Source: Asanoa iriomotensis (GTDB lineage: Bacteria > Actinomycetota > Actinomycetes > Mycobacteriales > Micromonosporaceae). Taken from it: 64,000 nucleotides of DNA. The notes beneath the pieces were generated by a model, which searched no databases, was not told where the DNA came from, and was given only the letters and a program-made list of their open reading frames with translations. The DNA lies in contig NZ_BONC01000004.1 in assembly GCF_016862515.1 (NCBI RefSeq), forward strand, positions 124,001-188,000, in the 5' to 3' direction. Of the stretch, positions 31,442 through 38,773 are shown in pieces; the first letter of the stretch is position 1; each line of letters begins with the position of its first letter. The translations under genes and the position numbers were made by a program.

Positions 31442-32718
31442 GAGCCGAGGACCTTCTTCGCGGATGCCTGCCATTCAGCCAGGATCTTGTTGACGTCACC
31501 GGGCTTGTCCAGGAACTTGGTCAGCGCGGTGTCGGCGGTGGTCTGGAGCTCGTCGCTGGAGTCCCGGTTGAAGAACTGGGTGATCGCCTTGCTCTCGTTG
31601 AGCAGCTTGATGCCCTTCTGCACCAGCGGCGCGAAGGTGGTCGTGTCGACCTGCTGCGAGGTCGGCAGGTTCGACGACTTGGCGAGCTGGATGAACTGCT
31701 GCTGGGCCGGCGCGGAGGCCAGGTAGGACAGCAGTTCCTTGGCGCCTTCCGGGTTCTTGGACTTCGCGCTGGCGAAGTAGCCGTCGGTCGGGGCCTCCTC
31801 GGCCACCGGCACGCTCGGGTCGATGATCGGCACGCGGAAGAAGTCGAGGTCGTCGACCGCGTCGCTCGGCACGCCGGAGGTGATGAAGGCGCCGATCAGG
31901 TACATGCCGGCCTTCTTGGCGGTCAGCGGGGTGACGGCGTCCTGCCACGAGTAGGACCGGCCCTTGGGGTCGATGTATTCGACCAGTTGGCGGTAGTGGT
32001 CCATCACGGTCTTGACCTCGGGGCCGTCGAACGCGTGCTTGCCGGCCAACAGGTCGCGGTGGAACTCGGCGCCGTTGATCCGCAGGTTGAGGTAGTCGAA
32101 CCAGCCCGAGGCCACCCACGGGGTGGAGCCGGTGCCCATGGAGATCGGCGCGACGCCCTTGCTCTTGATGGTCTTGCAGACCGCGATGAACTCGTCCCAG
32201 GTGGTGGGCACCTGGACGCCCCACTCCTGGAAGGCGGACTTCCGGTAGAAGACGCCCCACCAGTAGTAGTTGGTGGGCACGAAGATCTGCTTGCCGTCCG
32301 CAGTGGACAGTTCCTTGAGCGCGTCGGAGAAGCCGGCGCAGGCGCCGTTGCCGGTCCACAGGTCGGAGACGTCGAGCAGGAAGCCCTTGCCGGCGTAGTC
32401 GCGGGCCACCGAGCCGGCGTACCAGGTCAGCACGTCCGGCGGGTTGCCCGAGTTGAGGTAGGTGGGCAACTGGGCCCGGAACGTCTCGATCGCGATCGTG
32501 TTGAGCGTGACCGGCGTCTTGCTGTATCCCTCGACGACCTTGGTGAGCGCGGCCTTGGGGTCAGGGTCGGAAAGCGACGACTGCAGGGTCAGCGTCGTGG
32601 AGGCGGCACCGGCGCTGCTGTCGTCACTCCCGGTAGCGCATGCACCGAGGAGCGAGGCCATACCGACACCGCCGATCCCGGCGAGGAACCCGCGGCGACT
32701 GAGGGGAACAGAAACCAT
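31438..32718 (-). CDS. Extracellular sugar-binding lipoprotein of the ABC importer
   Basis: The 426-residue solute-binding protein (family 1 type) has an N-terminus with a twin-arginine motif (SRRGFLAG) and a lipobox ending LLGAC (Cys27), so it is probably exported by Tat and lipid-anchored. The body has the CUT1 pattern: PDVLTWYAG, FVPTNYYWWGVFYRK, PTTWDEFIAVCKTIK. ATG 32718 is preceded by AGGAGG at good spacing. It is the first gene of the leftward operon, and the palindrome at 32777-32801 lies about 60 nt upstream. Confidence 0.92.
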   Translation of the reverse strand: MVSVPLSRRGFLAGIGGVGMASLLGACATGSDDSSAGAASTTLTLQSSLSDPDPKAALTKVVEGYSKTPVTLNTIAIETFRAQLPTYLNSGNPPDVLTWYAGSVARDYAGKGFLLDVSDLWTGNGACAGFSDALKELSTADGKQIFVPTNYYWWGVFYRKSAFQEWGVQVPTTWDEFIAVCKTIKSKGVAPISMGTGSTPWVASGWFDYLNLRINGAEFHRDLLAGKHAFDGPEVKTVMDHYRQLVEYIDPKGRSYSWQDAVTPLTAKKAGMYLIGAFITSGVPSDAVDDLDFFRVPIIDPSVPVAEEAPTDGYFASAKSKNPEGAKELLSYLASAPAQQQFIQLAKSSNLPTSQQVDTTTFAPLVQKGIKLLNESKAITQFFNRDSSDELQTTADTALTKFLDKPGDVNKILAEWQASAKKVLGS

Positions 32719-32776
32719 GCGAAGCCTCCTGGGTCGTGTTTCCAAGAGGTTGCATCACAGAGAATGGCCTGTCAAC

Positions 32777-32801
32777 ATATCTTCGTAATTAATGAAGACA
32801 T
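32777..32801. promoter_or_regulatory. Operator palindrome between importer and galactonate genes
   Basis: ATATCTTC, then nine A/T-rich bases, then GAAGACAT form an inverted repeat matching at 7 of 8 arm positions. It sits in the 104-nt divergent region of the galactoside locus and is strikingly AT-rich. It is the probable binding site of the FCD-type GntR regulator encoded at 33592. Confidence 0.7.
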
Positions 32802-32822
32802 CGTGATCCGGGAGGTCGCCGC

Positions 32823-33572
32823 GTGGCGGGTATCTTCGCAGGTCGCACCGCTGTTGTCACGGGTGCGGCCGGAGGCATCGGTGCTGCCTGCGCTGTGCGA
32901 CTGGCGGCGCACGGCGCTGCCGTGGTCCTCGCCGACGTGCGCTCGGCCGACGACGTCGCGGCTCGCATCACGGCTGCGGGCGGCCGCGCCAAGGCGGTGC
33001 TGGCCGATGCTGCGAGCGAGGACGACTGGGCCGCACTGGCGGCTACCGCGCGTGACGAGTTCGGCCCGGTAGGCGTGCTGGTCAGCAACGCGTACACAGT
33101 GGATGTCGCCCCTGCGGACCGGACCAGCCTGGCCTCCTGGGAACGGCAGATCGCCGTCTCCCTCACTGGCACCTTTCTCGGCGTCAAGGCGCTGCTGCCC
33201 GACCTGCGCGCCCACGACGGCAGCGTGGTCGTGGTCTCGTCCGTGCACGCGCTGGTCGGGCTGCCCGGCCGCCCCGCCTACGCCGCCGCGAAGGGCGGGC
33301 TCGTCGCGCTGGCCCGGCAGCTCGCCGTGGAGTATGGTCCGGCGCTGCGGGTCAACACCGTCCTACCTGGACCGATCATGACCGCCGCATGGGACTGGGT
33401 GTCCGAGGACGACCGCGCGCGCAGCGTGGCCGAGACGGTGGCCAAGCGGTTCGGCACACCCGACGAGGTGGCCGCCGCGGTGGCGTTCCTCGCCTCCCCG
33501 GACGCGGCCTACGTGACCGGCGCGAGCCTCGTGGTCGACGGCGGCTGGACCGCCACCAAAGCGTCCGCGTGA
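32823..33572 (+). CDS. SDR family oxidoreductase, probable sugar dehydrogenase
   Basis: The 249-residue classical SDR has TGAAGGIGAA (cofactor TGxxxGxG), a VSNAY strand in the NAG position, Ser in VVSSVHAL and the Y-x-x-x-K pair in PAYAAAKGG; it ends with VTGASLVVDGGW. An acidic residue after the second strand (LADVRS) suggests NAD preference. GTG 32823 follows a GGGAGG site. Its place beside alpha-galactosidase and D-galactonate dehydratase suggests oxidation of galactose to the lactone, the first step of the DeLey-Doudoroff route; this is inferred. Confidence 0.85.
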   Translation: MAGIFAGRTAVVTGAAGGIGAACAVRLAAHGAAVVLADVRSADDVAARITAAGGRAKAVLADAASEDDWAALAATARDEFGPVGVLVSNAYTVDVAPADRTSLASWERQIAVSLTGTFLGVKALLPDLRAHDGSVVVVSSVHALVGLPGRPAYAAAKGGLVALARQLAVEYGPALRVNTVLPGPIMTAAWDWVSEDDRARSVAETVAKRFGTPDEVAAAVAFLASPDAAYVTGASLVVDGGWTATKASA

Positions 33573-33591
33573 GTCAGGGAGAGACGACAGC

Positions 33592-34311
33592 ATGCAGCAG
33601 TACACGGCGCGTGGCGTACACGGCCAGACGGTTGAGCTCCTCGCACAGCGGATCGTCACCGGCCAGCTTCCCGAGGGCGCCATCCTCGACCTGACCGCCC
33701 TCCAGACCGAGTTCGACGTCAGCCTCACCGTGCTGCGCGAGGCGCTGCGGGTGCTGGCCGCCAAGGGCATGGTCGACGCGCGCCCCAAGCGCGGCACGTT
33801 CGTGCGGCCGAGGGCGGCCTGGAGCCTGCTCGACGCCGACGTCCTGCGGTGGCAGTTCGCCCGCGCCCACCGGCCCGGCCTCTTCGACGACCTGCACGAG
33901 CTGCGCAGCATCGTCGAGCCCGGAGCCGCCAGCCTGGCTGCGGCGCGGGCCACCGAGGAGGACCTCGCGGCGCTGGACGCGGCGTTGGAGGAGATGGCCG
34001 CCGCCGGCGCCGACCCGCTCGCCGCGGTCGCCGCCGACCTCGCCTTCCACCGCGCCCTGCTCGCCGCCACCCACAACGAGCTGATCCAGCGCATGGAGGT
34101 GGTGATCGAGACAGGTCTGGCCGAACGCGACCGGATGGTGCACGGCGCCGACGGACCCAACGATCCGGTGCCCAGCCACAAAGCAGTGGTCGACGGGATC
34201 CGGCGACACAACCCCGCACAGGCCGCGCGCGCCATGCGCAAGCTGCTCGACCAGGCCATCGAAGACGTGGCCAGGCTGGAGAGAACCCCGCGTGAAGATC
34301 GACAAGATTGA
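33592..34311 (+). CDS. GntR family regulator with FCD ligand domain (DgoR-like)
   Basis: The 239-residue protein has an N-terminal winged helix (residues ~8-72; LTVLREALRVLAAKGMVDAR and KRGTFVRP) and a C-terminal FCD domain with ELRSIVEPGAASLAA, LAFHRALLAATHN and PSHKAVVDGIRRHNP, including the His residues that usually bind metal or ligand. DgoR-type repressors of this family respond to galactonate-pathway acids. It lies between the SDR and dgoD genes, and its 3' end overlaps dgoD by 20 nt. The palindrome at 32777-32801 is the likely target. Confidence 0.87.
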   Translation: MQQYTARGVHGQTVELLAQRIVTGQLPEGAILDLTALQTEFDVSLTVLREALRVLAAKGMVDARPKRGTFVRPRAAWSLLDADVLRWQFARAHRPGLFDDLHELRSIVEPGAASLAAARATEEDLAALDAALEEMAAAGADPLAAVAADLAFHRALLAATHNELIQRMEVVIETGLAERDRMVHGADGPNDPVPSHKAVVDGIRRHNPAQAARAMRKLLDQAIEDVARLERTPREDRQD

Positions 34312-35440
34312 GACCTTCCTCGTACCGCCGCGGTGGCTGTTCTGCCGCGTCGCCACCGACGAGGGCCTCGTGGGCTGGGGCGAGCCGGTGGTCGAAGGTC
34401 GCGCCGAGGTGGTCCGGGCCGCGGTCGAGCTGCTCAGCGAGTACCTGCTCGGCGAGGACCCGTTGCGGATCGAGCAGCACTGGCAGGTGCTGAGCAAGGG
34501 CGGTTTCTACCGGGGCGGTCCGGTGCTCTCCAGCGCCGTCGCCGGCCTCGACCAGGCGTTGTGGGACATCGCGGGCCAGGCGTACGGCGCACCCGTGCAC
34601 GCCTTGCTCGGCGGCGCGGTCCGGGACCGGGCCAGGGTCTACGCGTGGATCGGCGGCGACGAGCCCGGCGAGCTCGGCGACGCCGTGGCCGAGCACGTCG
34701 CGGCCGGCATGACCGCGGTCAAGATGAACGCCAGCGGCCGGCTGGCACCGGTGCCGACGCCCGCCGAGATCGACCGGATCGTGGAGCGGGTGGCCGCGGC
34801 CCGGGCGGCGCTCGGCGACGACCGCGACCTGGCGATCGACCTGCACGGCCGGGCCAGCCTGCCGGCGGCGCGGATGATCCTGCCGGCCGTGGCTCCGCTG
34901 CGGCCGCTGCTGGTCGAGGAGCCGCTGGTGCCGGAGCAGACCCATCTGCTCGGCGACCTGGTCCGCGGCACCACGATCCCCGTCGCCACCGGCGAGCGCA
35001 TCTACGACCGCGCCGGTTTCCTGCCCGCGCTGCGGGCCGGTGTCAGCGTCGTGCAGCCGGACCTGTCGCACGCCGGCGGCATCTCGGAGGTGCGCCGGAT
35101 CGCCGCGCTCGCCGAGACCCACGGCGCGCTGTTCGCGCCGCACTGCCCGCTCGGCCCGATCGCGCTCGCGGCCAGCCTGCAGGTCGCGTTCGCCACGCCC
35201 AACTTCCTGATCCAGGAGCAGAGCATGGGCATCCACTACCACCGCGGTGGGGCCGACCTGCTCGACTACGTCGCCGACCCGGAGCCGCTGCGGATCGTCG
35301 CGGGCCACATCGCGCGGTGGGACGCGCCCGGCCTCGGCATCTCGATCGACGAGCGGGCGGTGCGGCAGGCCGACGCGGCCGGGCACGCCTGGCGCAACCC
35401 GGTCTGGCGGCACGAGGACGGGTCGTTCGCCGAATGGTGA
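34292..35440 (+). CDS. dgoD: D-galactonate dehydratase
   Basis: The 382-residue enolase-superfamily enzyme has the same length as the E. coli enzyme. All diagnostic motifs are present: the metal-ligand Asp in IDLHGRASL, Glu in LVEEPLVPE, Glu in ATGERIYDR, His in QPDLSHAGGISE, then APHCPLGPIALA and IQEQSMGIHYH. It removes water from D-galactonate to give 2-keto-3-deoxygalactonate. GTG 34292 starts 20 nt inside the regulator gene. The kinase and aldolase of the next steps are not in this window. Confidence 0.93.
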   Translation: MKIDKIETFLVPPRWLFCRVATDEGLVGWGEPVVEGRAEVVRAAVELLSEYLLGEDPLRIEQHWQVLSKGGFYRGGPVLSSAVAGLDQALWDIAGQAYGAPVHALLGGAVRDRARVYAWIGGDEPGELGDAVAEHVAAGMTAVKMNASGRLAPVPTPAEIDRIVERVAAARAALGDDRDLAIDLHGRASLPAARMILPAVAPLRPLLVEEPLVPEQTHLLGDLVRGTTIPVATGERIYDRAGFLPALRAGVSVVQPDLSHAGGISEVRRIAALAETHGALFAPHCPLGPIALAASLQVAFATPNFLIQEQSMGIHYHRGGADLLDYVADPEPLRIVAGHIARWDAPGLGISIDERAVRQADAAGHAWRNPVWRHEDGSFAEW

Positions 35441-36186
35441 CGGTCACCGCCGACCTCGCGCTCGGCGGCCGTTGGACGTCGTTGCGGGCGGCGGGCCGGG
35501 AATGGCTGTGGCACCGGGACGAGCCGGCGCGGTCCACAGTAGAGCCCGGTGCGGCCTTCGTCGACGCCGGCGGGCTCGAGGAGTGCCTGCCGACCATCCG
35601 CGGCCTACCCGACCACGGCGACGCCTGGTCCCGGCCGTGGACCGCGCTCGACCCGGCCACGGCGTCGGTCGCGGGCGACGGCTACGTGCTGCGCCGCACG
35701 TTCGCGGCGTCCGATGCGACGCTGGTCGTCTCCTACGCGCTGCACGCCGAGCCGGGTTGGCGGTTCCTCTGGGCCGCGCACGCGCTGCTCGACGTCTCCC
35801 CCGCCGCCGAGTTGGCGGCGCCGGCCGGCACGGAGACCCGGATCGACGGTGGGGCGGTCGCGCCGTGGCCGACCCCGCTGGGCCGGCTCGGCCCCGACGA
35901 CGGCAGCGCGACCGGCGCCATCCTGGTCGACTGCCCGTCGGTCACGGTCGTCGACAGCGAGCGGCTGACGCTCACGCTCGACGCCCCCGGCCAGCCGGTG
36001 TCCACGGCGCTGTGGCGCAACCTGCGCGGCTGGCCGGCCGACGGTCCCTACCGCAGCATCGGCGTCGAACCCATGCTCGGCCGGGTCTGGGACCTGGCGG
36101 ACGCCGGGCCGGGCGAGGCCGCGGTGGTGCCGCCGTCCGGAGTGTGCGAGTGGCGGCTGACGATCGGCGCAGTACCGTCGGGTTGA
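35434..36186 (+). CDS. Aldose 1-epimerase-like protein
   Basis: The 250-residue protein has a beta-sandwich look similar to galactose mutarotases: GRWTSLRAAGREWLWHR, GLEECLPTIRG, ALHAEPGWRFLWAAH and SIGVEPMLGR near the end. The classical mutarotase His/Asp/Glu set is only partly evident, so enzymatic action is uncertain. ATG 35434 overlaps the dgoD stop by 7 nt (GTG 35437 by 4 nt), placing it in the galactonate operon. It may interconvert anomers of the sugar or simply bind it. Confidence 0.68.
   Translation: MVTVTADLALGGRWTSLRAAGREWLWHRDEPARSTVEPGAAFVDAGGLEECLPTIRGLPDHGDAWSRPWTALDPATASVAGDGYVLRRTFAASDATLVVSYALHAEPGWRFLWAAHALLDVSPAAELAAPAGTETRIDGGAVAPWPTPLGRLGPDDGSATGAILVDCPSVTVVDSERLTLTLDAPGQPVSTALWRNLRGWPADGPYRSIGVEPMLGRVWDLADAGPGEAAVVPPSGVCEWRLTIGAVPSG
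36173..36178 (+). promoter_or_regulatory. Possible internal leaderless -10 box
   Basis: TACCGT ends 7 nt before ATG 36186. It lies inside the end of the epimerase-like gene, so it would allow separate expression of the methyltransferase. Confidence 0.35.
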
Positions 36187-37058
36187 TGGCCGAGATCGCG
36201 GGAGCGAGCCGCACCGCCGTCCTGGTCTGCCAAGGGCGGGCGGCGGCGCACGACCTGGTGGCGCCCGACCGGTTCGCGGACCCGACCGCCTTGCCGCTTC
36301 TGCGCGAGGACGAGCGCGTCCCGGTGCGGTTGGTGCGCGACGGCCGAGCGCCGAAGGAGTGGCGGGCGCGGGTCGAGTTCGAGACGGTCAAGGCGATCAC
36401 CGAGCTGATGGTGCCGCGCACCGTGGCCATCGACGACGCGGTGCGTGCCCGCCCGCTGCCTCAGGTCGTCATCCTCGGCGCCGGCCTGGACGGGCGGGCC
36501 TGGCGCATGCCGGAGCTGGCCGGCACCGCCGTGTTCGAGGTCGACCAGCCCGCCTCACAGGCGGACAAGCGCGCCCGGGCGGCCGCCCTGACCGGCGCTC
36601 CCCCGGCGTACGTGCCGGTCGACTTCCGCACCGACGACCTGAGCGCGAAGCTGGCCGCCGCCGGGCATGCCGGTGACCGGCCGACGACCTGGATCTGGGA
36701 GGGCGTGGTCCCCTACCTCACGCCCGCGGAGGTGGAGGCCACCGTCGGCGCGCTGGCGGCCTGCTCGGCGCCCGGCAGCCGGCTGGTCGTCAACTTCCAG
36801 CTACCCGTGCCGTTCCTCAAGCTCGGCTTCCTGGTCGCCCGCGCGGTGTCCCGGTCGGCGGGCCGGTCGAGCGTGTTCGCCCGGGAACCCTGGCGCTCGA
36901 CCTGGACGCCGAAGGCGATGGCCGACCTGCTGGCCCGGCACGGGTACACGGTGGTGGCGGACCAGAACATGCTCGACACGGCCGAGGGCATGCCGGTGCC
37001 GGTCCAACACCGCCGCTCGCTGGCCCAGAGTCAGGTCCAGGTCGCCGACCGCGACTGA
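36186..37058 (+). CDS. SAM-dependent methyltransferase of the TIGR00027 / leucine carboxyl methyltransferase-like family
   Basis: The 290-residue protein has the family's pattern: SRTAVLVCQGRAAAHD, RVEFETVKAITELMVPRTVAIDD, QVVILGAGLDGRAWRM (SAM loop), VFEVDQPASQADK and WIWEGVVPYLTP. This family is expanded in actinobacteria and targets are mostly unknown. The ATG overlaps the previous TGA by one base, but a TACCGT box suggests its own leaderless transcript too. It has no evident tie to galactose metabolism. Confidence 0.84.
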   Translation: MAEIAGASRTAVLVCQGRAAAHDLVAPDRFADPTALPLLREDERVPVRLVRDGRAPKEWRARVEFETVKAITELMVPRTVAIDDAVRARPLPQVVILGAGLDGRAWRMPELAGTAVFEVDQPASQADKRARAAALTGAPPAYVPVDFRTDDLSAKLAAAGHAGDRPTTWIWEGVVPYLTPAEVEATVGALAACSAPGSRLVVNFQLPVPFLKLGFLVARAVSRSAGRSSVFAREPWRSTWTPKAMADLLARHGYTVVADQNMLDTAEGMPVPVQHRRSLAQSQVQVADRD

Positions 37059-37089
37059 AAACGGCGTGACCGCGGGGCGGCGCGCCCGA

Positions 37090-37095
37090 TAGTTT
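37090..37095 (+). promoter_or_regulatory. Leaderless -10 box of the FBP-domain gene
   Basis: TAGTTT followed by 7 nt and GTG 37103; no ribosome site is seen. Confidence 0.5.
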
Positions 37096-37102
37096 CGCCG
37101 GC

Positions 37103-37615
37103 GTGGAACCACTGACCGAAGCTGCCATCCGGGACTCGTTCGTCAACTGCAGCAAGGGCGAGGCGAGCCGGATCCGGCTCCCGGCGGGCTTCGCCGACGG
37201 CGCCGTGCCCTGGGCTGACCTGGACTTTCTCGGCTGGACAGACCCGGCCGCGCCACTGCGGGCGCTGCTGGTGGTGCCGGGCGACGACGGGCCGACCGGC
37301 ATCGTGCTGCGCCGGCCCGAGGGGCGCAGGAGCAACAGCCTGTCCCGGTCGAGCATGTGCAACGTCTGCCTGACCGACCACGCGGCGTCCGGGGTGACCC
37401 TGTTCGTCGCGCCGCTGGCGGGCGTGGCCGGCCGCAACGGCAACAGCATCGGCCAATATCTCTGCGCCGACCTCGCCTGCTCGCTCTACGTGCGCGGCAA
37501 GCGGGAGCCGCGGATGCGCCCGGTCCGCCGCGAGGAGACGCTCACTCTCGAGGAGCGGATCGACCGGACGGTGACCAACGTCAACGCTTTCGCCGGCCGG
37601 GTCACAGCGCGATGA
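37103..37615 (+). CDS. FBP-type treble-clef zinc-finger protein (FusB-like C-terminal domain)
   Basis: The 170-residue protein has an N-terminal half including DLDFLGWTDPAAPLRALLVVP. Its C-terminal half has the four zinc cysteines of the elongation-factor-G-binding FBP domain: a CNVC pair in SMCNVCLTDHAASG and a CADLAC pair in GQYLCADLACSLYVRG. Related FusB proteins bind EF-G and rescue it from fusidic acid; actinobacterial members may act on ribosome recycling. The start is leaderless (TAGTTT box). Its 3' end overlaps the convergent DUF2855 gene by 14 nt. Confidence 0.85.
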   Translation: MEPLTEAAIRDSFVNCSKGEASRIRLPAGFADGAVPWADLDFLGWTDPAAPLRALLVVPGDDGPTGIVLRRPEGRRSNSLSRSSMCNVCLTDHAASGVTLFVAPLAGVAGRNGNSIGQYLCADLACSLYVRGKREPRMRPVRREETLTLEERIDRTVTNVNAFAGRVTAR

Positions 37616-38666
37616 CCTGACCCACCTGGGCCGGGACGCGGCCGGCGACCGCGGCCAGCCACGCGGTGCGCAGGGCCTCCGGGCCGTGTCCGACCCGGAT
37701 GTCGACCCGGCCGCCGAGCGCGTCGGCGAACCGGCGCCAGGCGGCGCCGAACCGCCGGTCCAGCTCGTCGCGCCCCCAGTCGGCGCCGCGCTTGCGCATC
37801 TGCACGGGCGCGAAGAAGAACTCGCCGGCGGCTTCGCTGTTGGGCACCTGGTAGGTCAACCCGACCGCCACGTCGCGCACCAGGTGGTCGCCGAGGTGCT
37901 CGCGCAGCGCGTGCCGGGTCGACGGCGCACCGGCCAGGTCGAGATAGGCGGTCGGGACGGGGGTCAGCGTCTCCACCTGGGCGTAGGTGAGCACGTCGTC
38001 GTAGCAGCCGAGGGACTCGGTGAAGCGCTGGTTGCCGGGCGAGGTGAGGCCCACCAACCGCGGCCCCTGGCCACGCAGCTCGAAGGCGGTGGCGTAGGCC
38101 GTCTTGCTCGACGCCGAGGAGAGCACGAGGGTGGTCGCGCCGAAGAACCCGTTGTCGGCCAGGTAGTCGGCCAGCATGAAGCTCGTGAAGAACAACGGCC
38201 GGAACAGCACCAGCAGGTCTTCCTCGTCGGCCCGATAGGCCGGGTCGCCGGTGGTGAGCCGATAGGCGTTGTAGGGCGAGGGCAGATCGGCCCGGTGCGG
38301 GCTGCCGTCCCGGAAGCCGGTCGCGTCGACCCGCTCGGGCCGCACCACGAGCTGCCCGGCCGGAGGCAGGTAGCCGTAGACCCGCTGACCCGGCTCGACG
38401 CCGGCCACGGTCGAGGAGACCACGTCGGCGAAACCCCAGAGCGGCACGAGCCCCCAGCCGGATTCGAGCCCGCGGCCCTCGGGCGGAAAGAACCGCCAGT
38501 AGCGGAACGACTCACCGAGCACGGCATAGGTCACGTTGTTGGCGGTGACCCCGACCCGATCGACCCGCAACACGGCCGCACCCTCGCCCGCCTCGACCTC
38601 GGGCCCATCGACGACGGTGGTCCGGCTCAGATCATCCCTGTCAACGGCGAACGTCCACGAAGCCAT
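37602..38666 (-). CDS. DUF2855 family protein (MDR-like fold)
   Basis: The 354-residue protein is similar to the DUF2855 group, a divergent relative of medium-chain dehydrogenases. The N-terminal GroES-like part has LRVDRVGVTANNVTYAVLG and YWRFFPPEG. The middle Rossmann-like part has TTLVLSSASSKTAYATAF, GLTSPGN and YLDLAGAPSTR. The cofactor-binding glycine motif is not classical. The start is probably leaderless: TACCGT lies 6 nt upstream of ATG 38666. The function is unknown; an oxidoreductase acting on a small ketone or acid is a guess from fold. Confidence 0.82.
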   Translation of the reverse strand: MASWTFAVDRDDLSRTTVVDGPEVEAGEGAAVLRVDRVGVTANNVTYAVLGESFRYWRFFPPEGRGLESGWGLVPLWGFADVVSSTVAGVEPGQRVYGYLPPAGQLVVRPERVDATGFRDGSPHRADLPSPYNAYRLTTGDPAYRADEEDLLVLFRPLFFTSFMLADYLADNGFFGATTLVLSSASSKTAYATAFELRGQGPRLVGLTSPGNQRFTESLGCYDDVLTYAQVETLTPVPTAYLDLAGAPSTRHALREHLGDHLVRDVAVGLTYQVPNSEAAGEFFFAPVQMRKRGADWGRDELDRRFGAAWRRFADALGGRVDIRVGHGPEALRTAWLAAVAGRVPAQVGQVIAL

Positions 38667-38672
38667 TCAATG

Positions 38673-38678
38673 ACGGTA
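38673..38678 (-). promoter_or_regulatory. Leaderless -10 box of the DUF2855 gene
   Basis: TACCGT on the minus strand ends 6 nt before ATG 38666. Confidence 0.5.
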
Positions 38679-38729
38679 GATACGTCGCACCGCCGGGGAC
38701 AAGAGGTGATCGTCGCCGGTGGGGGCGCG

Positions 38730-38773
38730 CCATCGTCTTCACGCCGCGCGTCAGTTCGGCGTGAAGACGATGG
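38730..38773 (-). terminator. Perfect 17-bp stem-loop overlapping the stop codon of the secreted protein gene
   Basis: CCATCGTCTTCACGCCG and CGGCGTGAAGACGATGG are perfect complements around a 10-nt loop. The right arm encodes the last residues (IVFTP) of the upstream gene, and the stop codon lies in the loop. It is probably a factor-independent terminator or mRNA 3'-end stabiliser; no long T-run follows. Confidence 0.75.
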
